Shown: positions 35,851 to 46,852 of the stretch, piece after piece
Layout of the letters: each line of letters begins with the position of its first letter
How positions within the stretch are numbered: the stretch's first letter is position 1
From: Sistotremastrum niveocremeum HHB9708
Lineage: Eukaryota; Basidiomycota; Agaricomycetes; Sistotremastrales; Sistotremastraceae
Assembly (NCBI GenBank): GCA_001630475.1
Contig: KV419402.1
Coordinates: 823,691 to 887,690 of the forward strand
DNA length: 64,000 nucleotides
Direction of reading: 5' to 3'
Notes under the pieces: generated by a model
The model's input: only the letters and a program-made list of their open reading frames with translations
What the model was told of the DNA's origin: nothing
The model's database searches: none
Position numbers and translations under genes: made by a program

Positions 35851-38800
35851 TTATCGAGGTTGTGTAGAGGATTGATCGGGGTAGTAACGGCCCAGCCCAG
35901 CCCAAGTGGACGTCCCAGCGCTGCGACTTGAGGTATCGGTTGTCATCGCAGAGATTGACGCGGGTTGCGTAACGAACGATAAAGGCGCGGGACTGATACC
36001 TTGAGGGGCAGTGCCTTGAGTGCGTTGTAGTGCTGCGGCAGGAACAGAGGTTTCTGAAGGTGTGCGTTGCAACTCTGTTGCCTCGGACTCTGTAGGAGTA
36101 GGAAGCCTAGCCTCCCATGGGGGCTGCCCGCTCGCGGGAGTAGGGATAGTGATAGGTTCGCTAGGCGGCGGCCTTGATGCCGTGGAAACTTGAGATAAGT
36201 ATCGCTGACGCTCCTGTTCTGGTCGTTGTGGAACTGTAGATGATTCTTCCTGGCTGCCTCCAGTCCGGATCCAAGGTAAAGGTCGACCAAAAGTGTAGTT
36301 CGGGTTGGTCTCTTCGGAGCTCCGCCCTTGCCCTTGTGAGAGTGGCGAGGAATAGTGGGATTCAACGGGTGATAAACCAGCCGAGCTGGCTCTTGATCTT
36401 CGACCCGCACTCATTTCACTAGAAGATCTCGCTGCGGCAGCTCCCACTCCCGTTGTAACCGTTTGCACTAACGATTGAGCCCTGGATCGCATATTCACAC
36501 CTGAAGAGCCGCTGGTTGATATTGATACGGATCTCGATCCACTATGACGAGAGTTTGATCGAGAACGAGTGTGCGTACTCAAGCGCTGAGAGATGTTGCT
36601 CGCATGATGGCGCAATGCCGCAAGGGAGGGTCGTCGACTGGAGTGAGGGGAGGAGGTAAGCAGTCCTACGTTGTCGTCCCGTTCTGCAGCTTCCTGACTG
36701 CCCTCCAGAGAGCCCTCCATGGAACCCTCTTCTTCGTTCGCGCTTTCGTACACAAGTTGGGGCTCAGGTTGAAGGCTGCCAAAGGTACCCGTTGAACCTG
36801 GTCCGCTCCTGCTTGCAGACGACGTGCCACCGATCGTATGGGTACGGGATCGCGGTATCTCGGGGATGGGAGACGAGGGTATTGATGGAACAGTTCCTGC
36901 TCTACGTCTTCGCCGGCTTCCTTCTGCGACAGGCGGCGGGGGCATTATTGACAGGCTCGGAACACTGGCTGCAGAGCCGCGCGAATCCGACGTTTCCCCA
37001 TTGCCAGTAGACTTCGAGGCGGCCGACATACGAGAACGAGAGGAAGTCGAATGGGATGCACGAGTTCCACGGGATGCAACTGAGCCACCTCGAGAGGAAG
37101 GTCCTTGCCTCGGGGCAGAGCCACGATACGCGAAGGGATACCTCGATGGCACTGGTTTCCCGAGGCTGGACAGAGATCCTGACTCTCGTCTTTCAACCTC
37201 TTCTGCGCCTTCGTCCAGATACCCCTCCTCAACTTCTACTTCGTCATCCTGGAGTTCACCCTCTTCCTCTTCCTCATCATCTTCAAAGTCGATGTCAATG
37301 TCGCCCTCGAAGTCGTCGTCGATATCACCACTTTCGTCATCGCCAGGCGGAAGCTGAGGAGAGGGGAAAGGGATAGGGACATTGGCTACATCTGAACCAG
37401 CTGAGCTGGCCACCGCACTCGAAGGGATAGTGAAAGGATAAGGCAGTTGCATTAGGGGACCTTTCGACGGGCCAGCCGTGGGCCTGACGGGTGGTGGGGT
37501 CACAGGAGGGATAATGTCCGAGAGCTCTGTCGACCTCAGCACGGGTGAATCAAATATATCGACAGCTACTCCTCCGCGACGAGCTGCAGCTGGTGTAGAC
37601 GGGAATCCAGGGGCGGAAAATATTTGTTCCATGCCCGCAAAAGGAGGTTCTTGCTCTTGCTTCTCAGGATCACCAAAGGCGGGAGGTGGGATGGAGGAAC
37701 GAGCACCACGTCGTTTCGAAGTCATGCAGAGGTCGTATGCAGCCTGGATGCGATCTTTCGTGCGCTCGCGCCACGCCCAGGGAAGGGCGTCGCTATCGAG
37801 ACCAGCATCGGAATAATACGAAGCCCTTTTCTCATCGGTCTCCTCCCATCGATAACGAGGACCGCAAATGCCTGCGAAGCCTTTCCCGCTCACGATCCAG
37901 AGGCCGATCCTATATGCCAGGTTAATGTTTTAGAGAATAAAATCATGAAGATAGCTTACAGGCTGATGAGGACAACAAGAGCACGCCAAGCTGTCCACGC
38001 GGCGTTCGCAAAGAGAACACCTCTCGCGTAGCCTGAGAGTGCACCATCCGAAGCATTGAAGAAAGTTCCATCGCGAGGACTAACTCCTTGATCATTGAGG
38101 AGGACGAGACCAGGATTTGCGGACGAGAAAGTAAGAAGAAGCGCAAGGCTTAGCCCGGCGCGGGGTAATAACAAAACGACTGTTGGTACGTTTTGTGAAT
38201 AGAAATAGAAAGTTTCGGCTAGTCCATCCCGGAGACTTCCAGTCTCCTTAGAAAACGCAGTCCGACGTATGTACTTGAAGAAACAAAAGTTGGTAAAAGA
38301 CGTCATAGAGACAAGGTTGTAGGCAGGCGATGAAGTGTAAAGAGGAAGGATTAAGGGCCGTTCTATACGCATTTGGGTTAGACCGTTCATGAATGTCATG
38401 AATGTTGGACATGTTACGTACTGGTCCTCCAACGACGGTAGAATGAATAGATCAGCTCATAAACAATGAATACACAAATAATCCAGATGGACCAGCATGC
38501 TATATAGGCTGCGGCACCAAAGGCCCAGTTTTTTCCTGATCCGGGAACACCTGGTGCGTCGGGATTAGGGAATTTAGATACCCTGAGATAGGTTAGACGT
38601 GCAGGGAGAGCAGCGAAAAGCCAACGTACTGGAATAAGACAAATATGGCGTTGAAATCGAAGAAAGTTTGCAGAGGGATATGTGCGAATGTGGTCAAAGG
38701 CAAAAGATAGAATCGTAAACGAGATCGTAAAGACGGTGATTCCAAGAACTCCAAATGAAGACCTGGAGCATTAAAACGAGGCCTATGAGGCTGGGAACCG

Positions 38801-39198
38801 AAGAAGGGTATGGGTGTTAATGGACCGGGGGTGGCACGTGGTTGTGGCATGTTGACTGTGGTCTCGTCGGTTGGCTGCCTCTCCTTCTCTCGTGACGGAC
38901 TCTTGGGCGAGGGCATAGTCAATATTCTGACTGAGCGAGGAGTGGCACGACGCCCGTAGTGTTGAGCGTCGTCGTCCTCAACCTCAGGTTCAGGCCCAAT
39001 GACCGTCGTAGGCGAGTCAACATCGGCACCCTCCGCGGAGGAGTGTGGTGGAGGAGGGGCAGGTCGTTTGGGTAACCAGGAAGGGTAGTAAGATAACCAA
39101 GTACCGGATGTACTCCTAGATGTGGGGGCTATTTCATCTTCGGAAGTTTCTTTCTGTTTCCCTTTCGGCTCCCCTGGGTTATGGGTTTGTCGTTTCAT
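35851..39198 (-). CDS. Large membrane protein with long disordered Ser-rich tail
   Basis: Four exons on the - strand, ATG at 39198, TAA-type end at 35851, about 1,060 residues. Residues 1-160 are polar (Pro/Ser/Glu) and disordered. From about 165 to 410 there are four or five hydrophobic segments (FFDFNAIFVLF; AAYIACWSIWIICVFIVYEL; NVPTVVLLLPRAGLSLALLL; AWRALVVLISLIGLWIV) separated by a polar loop with NDQGVSPRDG. The last 640 residues are Ser/Pro/Gly-rich with an acidic block (DDDFEGDIDIDFEDDEEEEE) and many SRS/RSR repeats, probably a phosphorylated cytosolic tail. I do not recognise the family; similar mushroom proteins carry only automatic names. Confidence 0.75.
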
Positions 39199-39820
39199 GA
39201 TAGGATACTCTATAGCGAGAGCGAAATAGAGCAGAGTTCGTAAAGTAGAAGTAAACGTGCAGTCCTGCGCGACGGGTGCAGACGCGTGGCGCAGAGGGTA
39301 TAGATGATGGATTCGTGGCCTTATAGGATTTTGTGGATTATTTCGTAAGAATTATTAGAGAGCGCTCTGGGTATCTGGAGATTAGATAGAGCTGAGTTGA
39401 CCTGAGGGCCTGTGATTGCGCAGGAGCCTCGAGGCAGCCTCGTGGGGAGAGACAAGGAGGGAAGAAGGGCGCAAGCGCTGAGTCGAAATATATTGCTTCC
39501 GTCAAACTTTATAGCTGCTTCCCCTGGATGCTGACTAAGCAGCTTAATAAAGCTTAATTTCGGGAACAAGACGGTTGTTTCAGAAAGACACCAGAAAGGT
39601 CAAAAAGAAGGTGGATGAGAATGAGTGTGGGCAGAAAGGCGCGAAGAGACTTGACCAGGCAGAGCGAGATGAGAGTACGAAGCAAGAGAGATAACGCCGT
39701 CGGGCAATTTTCATTTCTATCTCTATGCAACGCTTGCCGAGCTCGAGTATTTAGTTCCAAATAGAGTCGGACTCATTTCAAATGGCCGACTACCTTTAAA
39801 GGCCTACAAAAGCCGCACCC
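39199..39820. other. Intergenic region, no gene seen
   Basis: Contains the promoter of the membrane-protein gene and the 3' end of the dehydrogenase gene. Small open frames at 39321-39760 on - have no recognisable product. Confidence 0.4.
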
Positions 39821-40780
39821 CTAGTAGGGAATGACGTCGCCGTTGTAGCGTCTGAAACTTCCGCTGTCTTTTTCCGTCACGGTTGTGAGAACTTTCAAGA
39901 TCGAGCTGGCGCTGAAGTCAACCTCCAGTTGGGCACCAGGTCCTCCCATATCTACAAGTGAGACGTCAGAATAGCGAACCACAGTGCCAGGAAGGGAACA
40001 CATACCAGTCTTGACCCAACCAGGATCTTGGGCGATCCAGATGACGTTGGGGCTCTCCTTAGCTTGCTTGTACGTCTGAAGTCGAGTGTTAGTAACGATC
40101 ACAATGTAGGAAAATCGCGCATATACGTACCAACATATTGATGGAACTCTTCGTGATACTGTATGAGACCATACGGGCGCCGAGATCCATTGCAATGCTA
40201 CCCATCCCGCTGGACATGTTGCAGACGACAGGTTTTCTACCTCCAGCGGCGGCGGCGCGTTCAAGAAGAGGCATTAAGTTCTGTGCGACGATAGCGGGCC
40301 CAGCTACATTCAACTTCATGTCCGCAAGGAAGCTGTCGACCTCCAAGGTGGATGGCACATCAGTGCTGCTTTGCTGGTGAAAGCGCATCGCATGTCAGTC
40401 ATATCCAGGACTGAGAGCAGTAGTGCTTACCCCTGCAGCATTGTTAATCACGTAGTTCAATCCTTGACTACCCAGCGTCTTGGTGACGGTAGCGGCAGCA
40501 GCCTTGATGCTCGCGACATCTGAAGCATCAAGTTGGACGATATGGACCTTGCCCTTCGCCTCTTCAGAGACAGTTTTCAACTTGGTAGCAGAGCTAGGGT
40601 TCCTGCAGGTCGCAAAAACGACATTGGACGCGTCCGCAGCGATTTGTCTGACCAACTCAAGGCCAATTCCACGAGAAGATCTACACGAGAAAAACGATGA
40701 ACGTCATAAGCAAATCACACAGAAAAAATATTGAGGGGAGAGAGAGTAACGCACCCAGTTACGAGCCAGGCTGTAGACAT
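39821..40780 (-). CDS. Short-chain dehydrogenase, C-factor/sniffer-like
   Basis: Five exons on the - strand, ATG at 40780, TAG at 39821-39823, about 240 residues. The NAD(P)-binding motif TGSSRGIG forms across the first intron. The NNAAG motif, the Ser in CNMSSGMGS and the YSITKSS Tyr-Lys pair complete the SDR active site. The later DPGWVKTDMGGPGA segment is typical of the C-factor/carbonyl reductase group. The Tyr-Lys pair lies just before an intron. Substrate unknown. It is the second SDR in the window but not a close copy of the one at 15828. Confidence 0.88.
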
Positions 40781-42812
40781 GATTTCAGAGATGATGGAGA
40801 AAGATAGAGAGGGATTTTGTGACCCATGGTTTTATCTGCTCCCCCCAGTTCAAGATCGCGAAGGAAGGGCGACGGAAGGCATCCGGTTCGGCTTCGGGGA
40901 AACTTCTTGGACGGCGCATGACGAGTTCGGCCCGAACATCCGTCTCCTCTGGCAGACCTTCATCGAGCTTCATTACCGCTCTGTGTTGGGTACGATAATT
41001 TCTTACTGAACCTTTGCTGGCACGGCATCAGACCTGACAAAAAATTCAGAAGCTTAAGGTTATGTTGTCGAGCATGAATTCGGAAAATACCCTCGGCCAT
41101 AAATTGACATATCCTTACGCTACTCTTTAAGCTTTAAATCTGATGACGCTTCAAGTCAAGAGTCAACTGTCCATACTGAGAACTGGATCCTGTTCAGTCA
41201 TCGTGTATCACAGCTAGTACACCAACCAGGCTGGAATTAATTACTGCTGGCTAAACGCATTTCATCTGAAATTCAAGCACAGCGTCACAGTGGAATAACC
41301 TCTGGATTGGTGTTTGTTTTGATCTATGAAACCTGTGCTCTGCTACTTGAATCGCAGACGGTCTAAGGTCATGAGTTCAAGAATATATTATTCAACGATC
41401 TCGGTCTCTTCCTAAAGTTCTGTGGGTTTCCCATAACCGCTGCATCTGCATCTTTGAGCTCATATGCTCCTGAGCAGTCTTGTTTCAGTGTCACCCTCGC
41501 GATACCCTCAGACCGCCTTTGGATCTGAGAATAAAAGGGAAATGAACCGTTCCCAAATGCTGATGACTTCTCTCAGGCTGTAATGTGCGGACCGCCGCTG
41601 AGAACCTCCCAGGTCGAATCGCTCCGCCACTAGTGCCCTTTTTAGACCGCACCGACTAGGAGAGAAGCTCTCCGATAGTCTCCTTCCACATCATACCCAA
41701 GTCCTTCAATATCATGCGCGGTTGCATTTGCACAGTGACCACACCCGTTCAATGCCGACTCAGCGCTCTCTCGCAGCACTCTGTGATAAATGACGGTCTG
41801 ACAGGGGTCAAGAAGCACGACTGGCTTCTCCATTATACCATTCTTAATTTAGACTTTTTTTTTTGGAAGCCTGCTTCTTCCTTTCGTGATCTTAACATGT
41901 ACACCTGGGAAAACGAGCGGGCAGGGTAAAATTTTCAAGTCGGCGTGACCGGAGTCCAAGAACAAATAAATGTTATTGGAAAAAATGCATTCTTCAATAG
42001 CATCTGATTTATTTGGCAGGTAAGACAGGCAGGCGCAGAGGAGTTGAGTACTGCACTGCAGCTTGCCGTACTTGGCCCTGCACTTGGCAAGCAAGATGAA
42101 TCAGTCAGCCGATTCCGATCCCGATACTCCTGCAGTTGCACTGCAAATTGTGCAATGGCTCATGAAACTCCGTTCTTATTATTCACGAGTCTATTTCTTG
42201 GATTTGCGCTTGATTTTTGGATCCCGAGATCACGAACGTCGTTCATTCAAGCGTTTATTACGCCGTAGGCCGAGTCGCGTTTGATGCGCTTGCTCCCGGT
42301 AAGTATGTCACAGCTTGTCAAAGAAAGCAGTGCATTAACAGAACTCCACCCACAGCAGCCCTAGGAGCCACCTACCTTTGGACAGAACGGCATTGCGACA
42401 TAGGATACCTCAACATACAATCCGTGCCCATTCAAATGGTGTTCCTAGGACGTGGCTATTGATACCATTTTAATCATCCGACTGGCCGAGGCTCTCCTAG
42501 TCTTTCTAACTTACATTGACCGAGGAATTCGGCGAGAGACCCTCACCTCCACTCTCCGAACACGTTCGCTGCAAAGTCCCAGCCGCCGCTTTCTAGCCAG
42601 AGGCGATGCATCGATTTGACCTAATGATCCAGCCCGACGCGTTTCATATTCGTTGGATCATGGGCGCTTAGCTACGGTCGCTCCGAACGCGCCTCTTGAT
42701 TGGCTGCTCCCACTAAAAACACTTTCTCCTATTGAAACAAAAAATACCTGGAGGAGCGAAGGGTCCGGCCGAGCGCTGGGCGTCTTGTGGATCTTCTATG
42801 AGTCTTCGGTGG
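40781..42812. other. Intergenic region, no supported gene
   Basis: About 2 kb between divergent genes. Several short open frames (40731-41009, 41714-41929, 42044-42290) occur, none with recognisable content. The region near 41100-41600 is AT-richer than its surroundings. Confidence 0.35.
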
Positions 42813-42820
42813 TATAAATA
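42813..42820 (+). promoter_or_regulatory. TATA box of the FAD oxidase gene
   Basis: TATAAATA lies 41 bases before the ATG at 42861, implying a very short leader of about 10-15 bases. A near-perfect TATA suggests strong or inducible expression. Confidence 0.6.
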
Positions 42821-42860
42821 AGGTGGGGAGGGAGTTGTCAAAATTATCCGCTTCCTCGCC

Positions 42861-44639
42861 ATGGTCATGATACCACTCTCGTTCGTCTTGGCCATCAGCG
42901 CCGTCTGGGCTGCTCCCAATACAGGCAACCCCAATGCGTTGTGGTCGTGCCTTAGCGGAAAGGGATGGAATCTCGAAACAGTCTCCAATGCAAACTACGC
43001 AAAGGATAGCACTGCGTTCAATGAACGATTGTCCTTCAAGCCCGTTGCCATTGTATCCCCGTAAGTAAAGTTACGATGTTCACTTGAATTATCTAACGCC
43101 AATCTCTACTCAGTCCTGACCTCAACGGTGTGGCCGGCGCCGTCAATTGTGCTCGCACCAATAACTTCAAGGTCTCTGCACTCTCTGGTGGTCACTCTTA
43201 CGCCGCGTTCGGTCTCGGTGGTCAAGATAACCAAGTTGTGATCAACCTCAAGAACCTCAAGAACATAACTCTGAATTCAGACGGCACCGTTGTGTCTGGT
43301 ACCGGCAACAGACTGGGCGATCTCGCCCAAGCAATCTGGGATCAAGGTCAACGTGCCTTACCCCACGGGACTTGCCCTTATGTTGGTATGTAATGCGCGT
43401 TTCAATGCTCGGATTTCTTGCTGAAGTCATCATAGGTACTGGCGGACACACTAGCTATGGTGGCTTCGGTCTCTTCAGTCGCCAAGCCGGTCTTCTGTTG
43501 GATACTGTGGTGTCCGCCCAGGTGGTCCTCGCTAACGGAGAAGTCGTAACTGCTTCACCCACCCAAAATACCGATATTTTCTGGGTGAATCCCCTTTATA
43601 TTCCCAGAGGTCTTCCTCGTTAACATGCTGAATCAGGCGATCCGTGGAGCTGCTCCATCCTTCGGTATCGTCGTCTCGTGGACCTACCAGACCGTTCCAG
43701 CTCCTTCGACCGTTACCTTCCAACTCGGGTGGTCTAAGAGCCTTACCCAAAACCAATTCGTTACCGCCTTCAGCGCCTTCCAAAACTTCTCCACCACCGC
43801 TCCTAATGCTCTTGGATTCGATGGAGATATAGGCGCTGACGGTAACGGTGGCATCTCGCTCACTTTCTTGGGCGTGTGGTATGGTGCAGCTTCCCAATTC
43901 CAGTCCACCATTGCACCGTTCCTCGCGAAAATTCCTGCTGGTTACACCTTGACGGCCAATAACATGACTTGGATTCAACAACTCGACTTCTTGGCTGGAA
44001 GTTCGTCGTTGAGCACTGCTGCTCCCGATACTGTGATTATTCTCTTACCCTCATTCTGCATGATATTGATTGGAGCTCGCACAGCATGACACTTTCTTCG
44101 CCAAGTCTTTGATGACAACTGGACCTTCTTCTCAGACCGCCCTCAACTCCTTCGCCAGCTACTTGTACTCCCAAGGTGCCCACTCTGACACCAACTGGTT
44201 CATTGGCTTCGATCGTGAGTTCACTTCCTGCGAAGAATTCGCACCCTTCTGATTAAAAATATAGTGTACGGCGGCAAGATTAGCCAAACCGCTTCGAACG
44301 CGACTGCATATACCAACAGAAATGCCTTCATCACTTATCAGTTCTACGCCTCGTCTCAGAACAGCAACCCTCCGTATCCCGCCGACGGCATTTCTTTCGT
44401 CACCAACATGTTGAACTCCTTGGAGCCCAACCCACAGGAGGCCTGTAAGCATTCTTTTCTCTGATACGGATTGGCGTAGGGACTGATGTTCTTTCGCAGA
44501 TCCCAATTATGTCGACCCGACTCTGACAGCTGCCCAATGGAAATCTCAGTATTTCAGCACTAACTACGCCAGGCTGCTGAGCATCAAGAACTCTGTTGAT
44601 CCTCAACAAGTTTTCTCTTTCCCCCAATCTATCTCGTAA
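42861..44639 (+). CDS. Secreted FAD-linked oxidase, glucooligosaccharide oxidase-like (BBE family)
   Basis: Seven exons, ATG at 42861, TAA at 44637-44639, about 490 residues. A signal peptide covers residues 1-18 (SFVLAISAVWA). The PCMH-type FAD domain has GGHSYAAFG, whose His forms the 8-alpha link, and PHGTCPYVG followed by GGH, whose Cys forms the 6-S link, so both covalent flavin anchors are present. The BBE C-terminal end reads NYARLLSIKNSVDPQQVFSF. This pattern fits AA7 oligosaccharide oxidases that oxidise sugar reducing ends to lactones with hydrogen peroxide, an extracellular function in plant cell-wall use. The exact substrate is inferred. A second in-frame ATG is at 42867. Confidence 0.92.
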
Positions 44640-45053
44640 TGAATGCTCATGAACTAATGCGTTTCAATGAACGGACATCCTTGTCGGATTCGGACGATTT
44701 CTTGATGTCCTGTCTTACCCACCTGTATCATACCGTTCGTTCTGCTTGCAAATTTGCTCTTTGCTTTCCGTCCTAATAATAGTAATTCACGATTCACAAT
44801 GACCTTTGATGATCAATCTCAATGTTTAAGTTCTTTCGACGATGACAGCACCTGCACGCGTTCCAAGTTGCTCGCCTACAAGTGATTTCAGGCTCGCACC
44901 CTCCCACACCATCGTTCTAGACCCTTCGTTGCCCTACGCATCATGCACAGCCATATTTGATTCCGTTGCCTTCATTATGGACCGTGACTCCCCTCCTCTC
45001 CGACCAGATCCTTACAGTCTGAGGTTGAAGTCGCCTTGAGACTGTGCCATAAT
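44640..45053. other. Intergenic region, no gene seen
   Basis: Between the FAD oxidase end and the fusion gene. T-rich 3' untranslated sequence and the next promoter; no gene. Confidence 0.45.
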
Positions 45054-46720
45054 ATGGCGGCGGCTGCCCTGATTCTCGTCGATCTTCAAACTGAATTTCT
45101 TTCACCAAAAGGCAACTTTCCAATCGCCGAACAATCTCGAACATCTCTTCAGTCCAGACTCGAAGAACTGGTCCCGAAATGGAGACCGAGAGCACCTATA
45201 ATCTGGGTACGCTCAGAGTATACCCCTACTGAAGAACTTCGGACCTCTGCCACGACAAGTGAAGACGAATACTTATCAGGCACACATAGCGGTCCCGTAG
45301 CATGTTGCTCAGCAGGAAGTCCTGGTGCCCAATTCCCCGCTGAGATCGAAGAGCTCGTCCATCCCGTCGACGAGGTCATCGTGAAGCATTGGTATTCTGC
45401 ATTCAAATCGACCAACTTGGATTACGATCTGAAACAAGCGGGCGTGTCTCAGATCTACATTGCGGGCCTACTCTCCCATATATGCGTCAAAGCTACCGTT
45501 CGCGATGCACTGAGACGCGGATATCAAGTCGCCGTTATCAAAGACTGCTTGGGTTGGAGGAACGAAGAAGTGCACGCGCAGGCTGTTGCTCGTATCGCTG
45601 AGATGGGAGCGGTTCTCATTGAGAGTGCTGGGGTGATGCAGGACTTGACGACGGTGCCACCTGCCAGAGTGCCTTCGCCAGACACCGTTCGACATAGGAA
45701 GGCTGCTGGAAAGAACTTGACATATTTGGGCCCCGGAGACACGATTGGAGAAGGGGACAGCGATCTTGTGTTGGATCTCCTTCCTGCTGCATTTGCTGAC
45801 CAGGCGTTCCGGCAGCTACAGGAGGAGGTACAATGGGCCGTCATGCATCATCGAGGTAGGGCACTCGCATTGTAAACAGATATCCGCTAATGTAAATTAT
45901 CGCTATCAGGCAGCGAGGTTCCTCGATTGGTCGCAGTTCAAGGCCAGGTTGCATTTGATGGGAGGTAACGGCATATTTATCCCCTGCTTTAATAGTCCAT
46001 CTAATGTCAATCCCTCGAAGTTTCCCAATTTATCGACATCCAGCGGATGAATCACCGCCACTGCTCCCTTTCACGCCAACCGTGTTGCTCATCAAAGAGC
46101 ATGTCGAACGTGTGTTAAACCACCCAGTCAACCACGTCCTTATTCAGCTCTATCGTGGCGGAACCGACTACATCTCTCCTCACGCAGACAAAACAATAGA
46201 CGTCGTGCACGGATCTAAGATCGTGAATGTCAGCCTCGGCGCTGAACGACTTATGATCCTTCGAACCAAGAAAGACGCCGCTCTGGAGCCTGCGACTATC
46301 GAACCCACGAAGATGGGTAGCGTCCGAAATGCACAGCGCATCCCTCTGCCTCACAACTCCATGTTCGTGCTTGGTTTGGAAACCAATGCAAAGTGGTTAC
46401 ATGGCATTCGCCAAGATAAACGTCTTCCGACTGAGAAAACGCCGAGCGAAGTGGCATTCGACGGTGCTCGCATCAGCCTTACGTTCAGAAGGATCGGGAC
46501 GTTTTTGACAGCTGATCAGTCATTAATCTATGGCCAGGGCGCCACGGGAAAGACGCTGGAGACTGCGCGCCCAGTCATCAATGGTGTCGAAGACGAGACA
46601 AATCGGTTGATCATGGGTTTTGGAAATGAGAATCAGAGAAGTGATTTTGATTGGGAAGCAGAATATGGGCGCGGATCTGACGTATTGCATTTCGTCAACG
46701 AGGCGGCGCCTGCTTCCTAA
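45054..46720 (+). CDS. Fused isochorismatase-like hydrolase and AlkB-type 2-oxoglutarate dioxygenase
   Basis: Three exons (45054-45855, 45910-45964, 46021-46720) sum to 1557 bases, 518 residues, in one frame. Residues 1-200 are an isochorismatase-like cysteine hydrolase with all three catalytic positions: Asp in ILVDLQTEF, Lys in VIVKHWYSAF and Cys in LLSHICVKATV. Residues about 270-500 are an AlkB-like oxygenase: the Fe-binding HxD in ISPHADKTID, the distal His in KWLHGIRQDKR and the RISLTFR signature for 2-oxoglutarate. AlkB homologues remove alkyl groups from nucleic acids or protein; isochorismatase relatives hydrolyse amides such as nicotinamide or ureas. Joint function unknown. The ATG at 45054 is the first; only a TTG lies upstream in frame. 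Confidence 0.88.
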
Positions 46721-46852
46721 TGCTTTGGTATCGATTGGGGTAACCTGAGGGCATATGTGGCATAAGGATTAGGGTTGAGTCGTGGTCCTTGCAAACTAGT
46801 TATATGTACAGGATCTAATACTAGGGTGATAAATGGTACGGTGGCACTGGCT
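46721..46852. other. Convergent spacer
   Basis: Only 132 bases separate the stop codons of two convergent genes, so their 3' untranslated regions probably overlap. Confidence 0.5.

Noticed and set aside
42044-42290. Overlapping + frames upstream of the FAD oxidase
   Set aside because: Short, no motifs, and the two frames overlap; probably promoter sequence.
45036-45053. Longer start for the isochorismatase-AlkB protein
   Set aside because: The upstream extension begins with TTG, not ATG; the first ATG at 45054 gives the normal family N-terminus.
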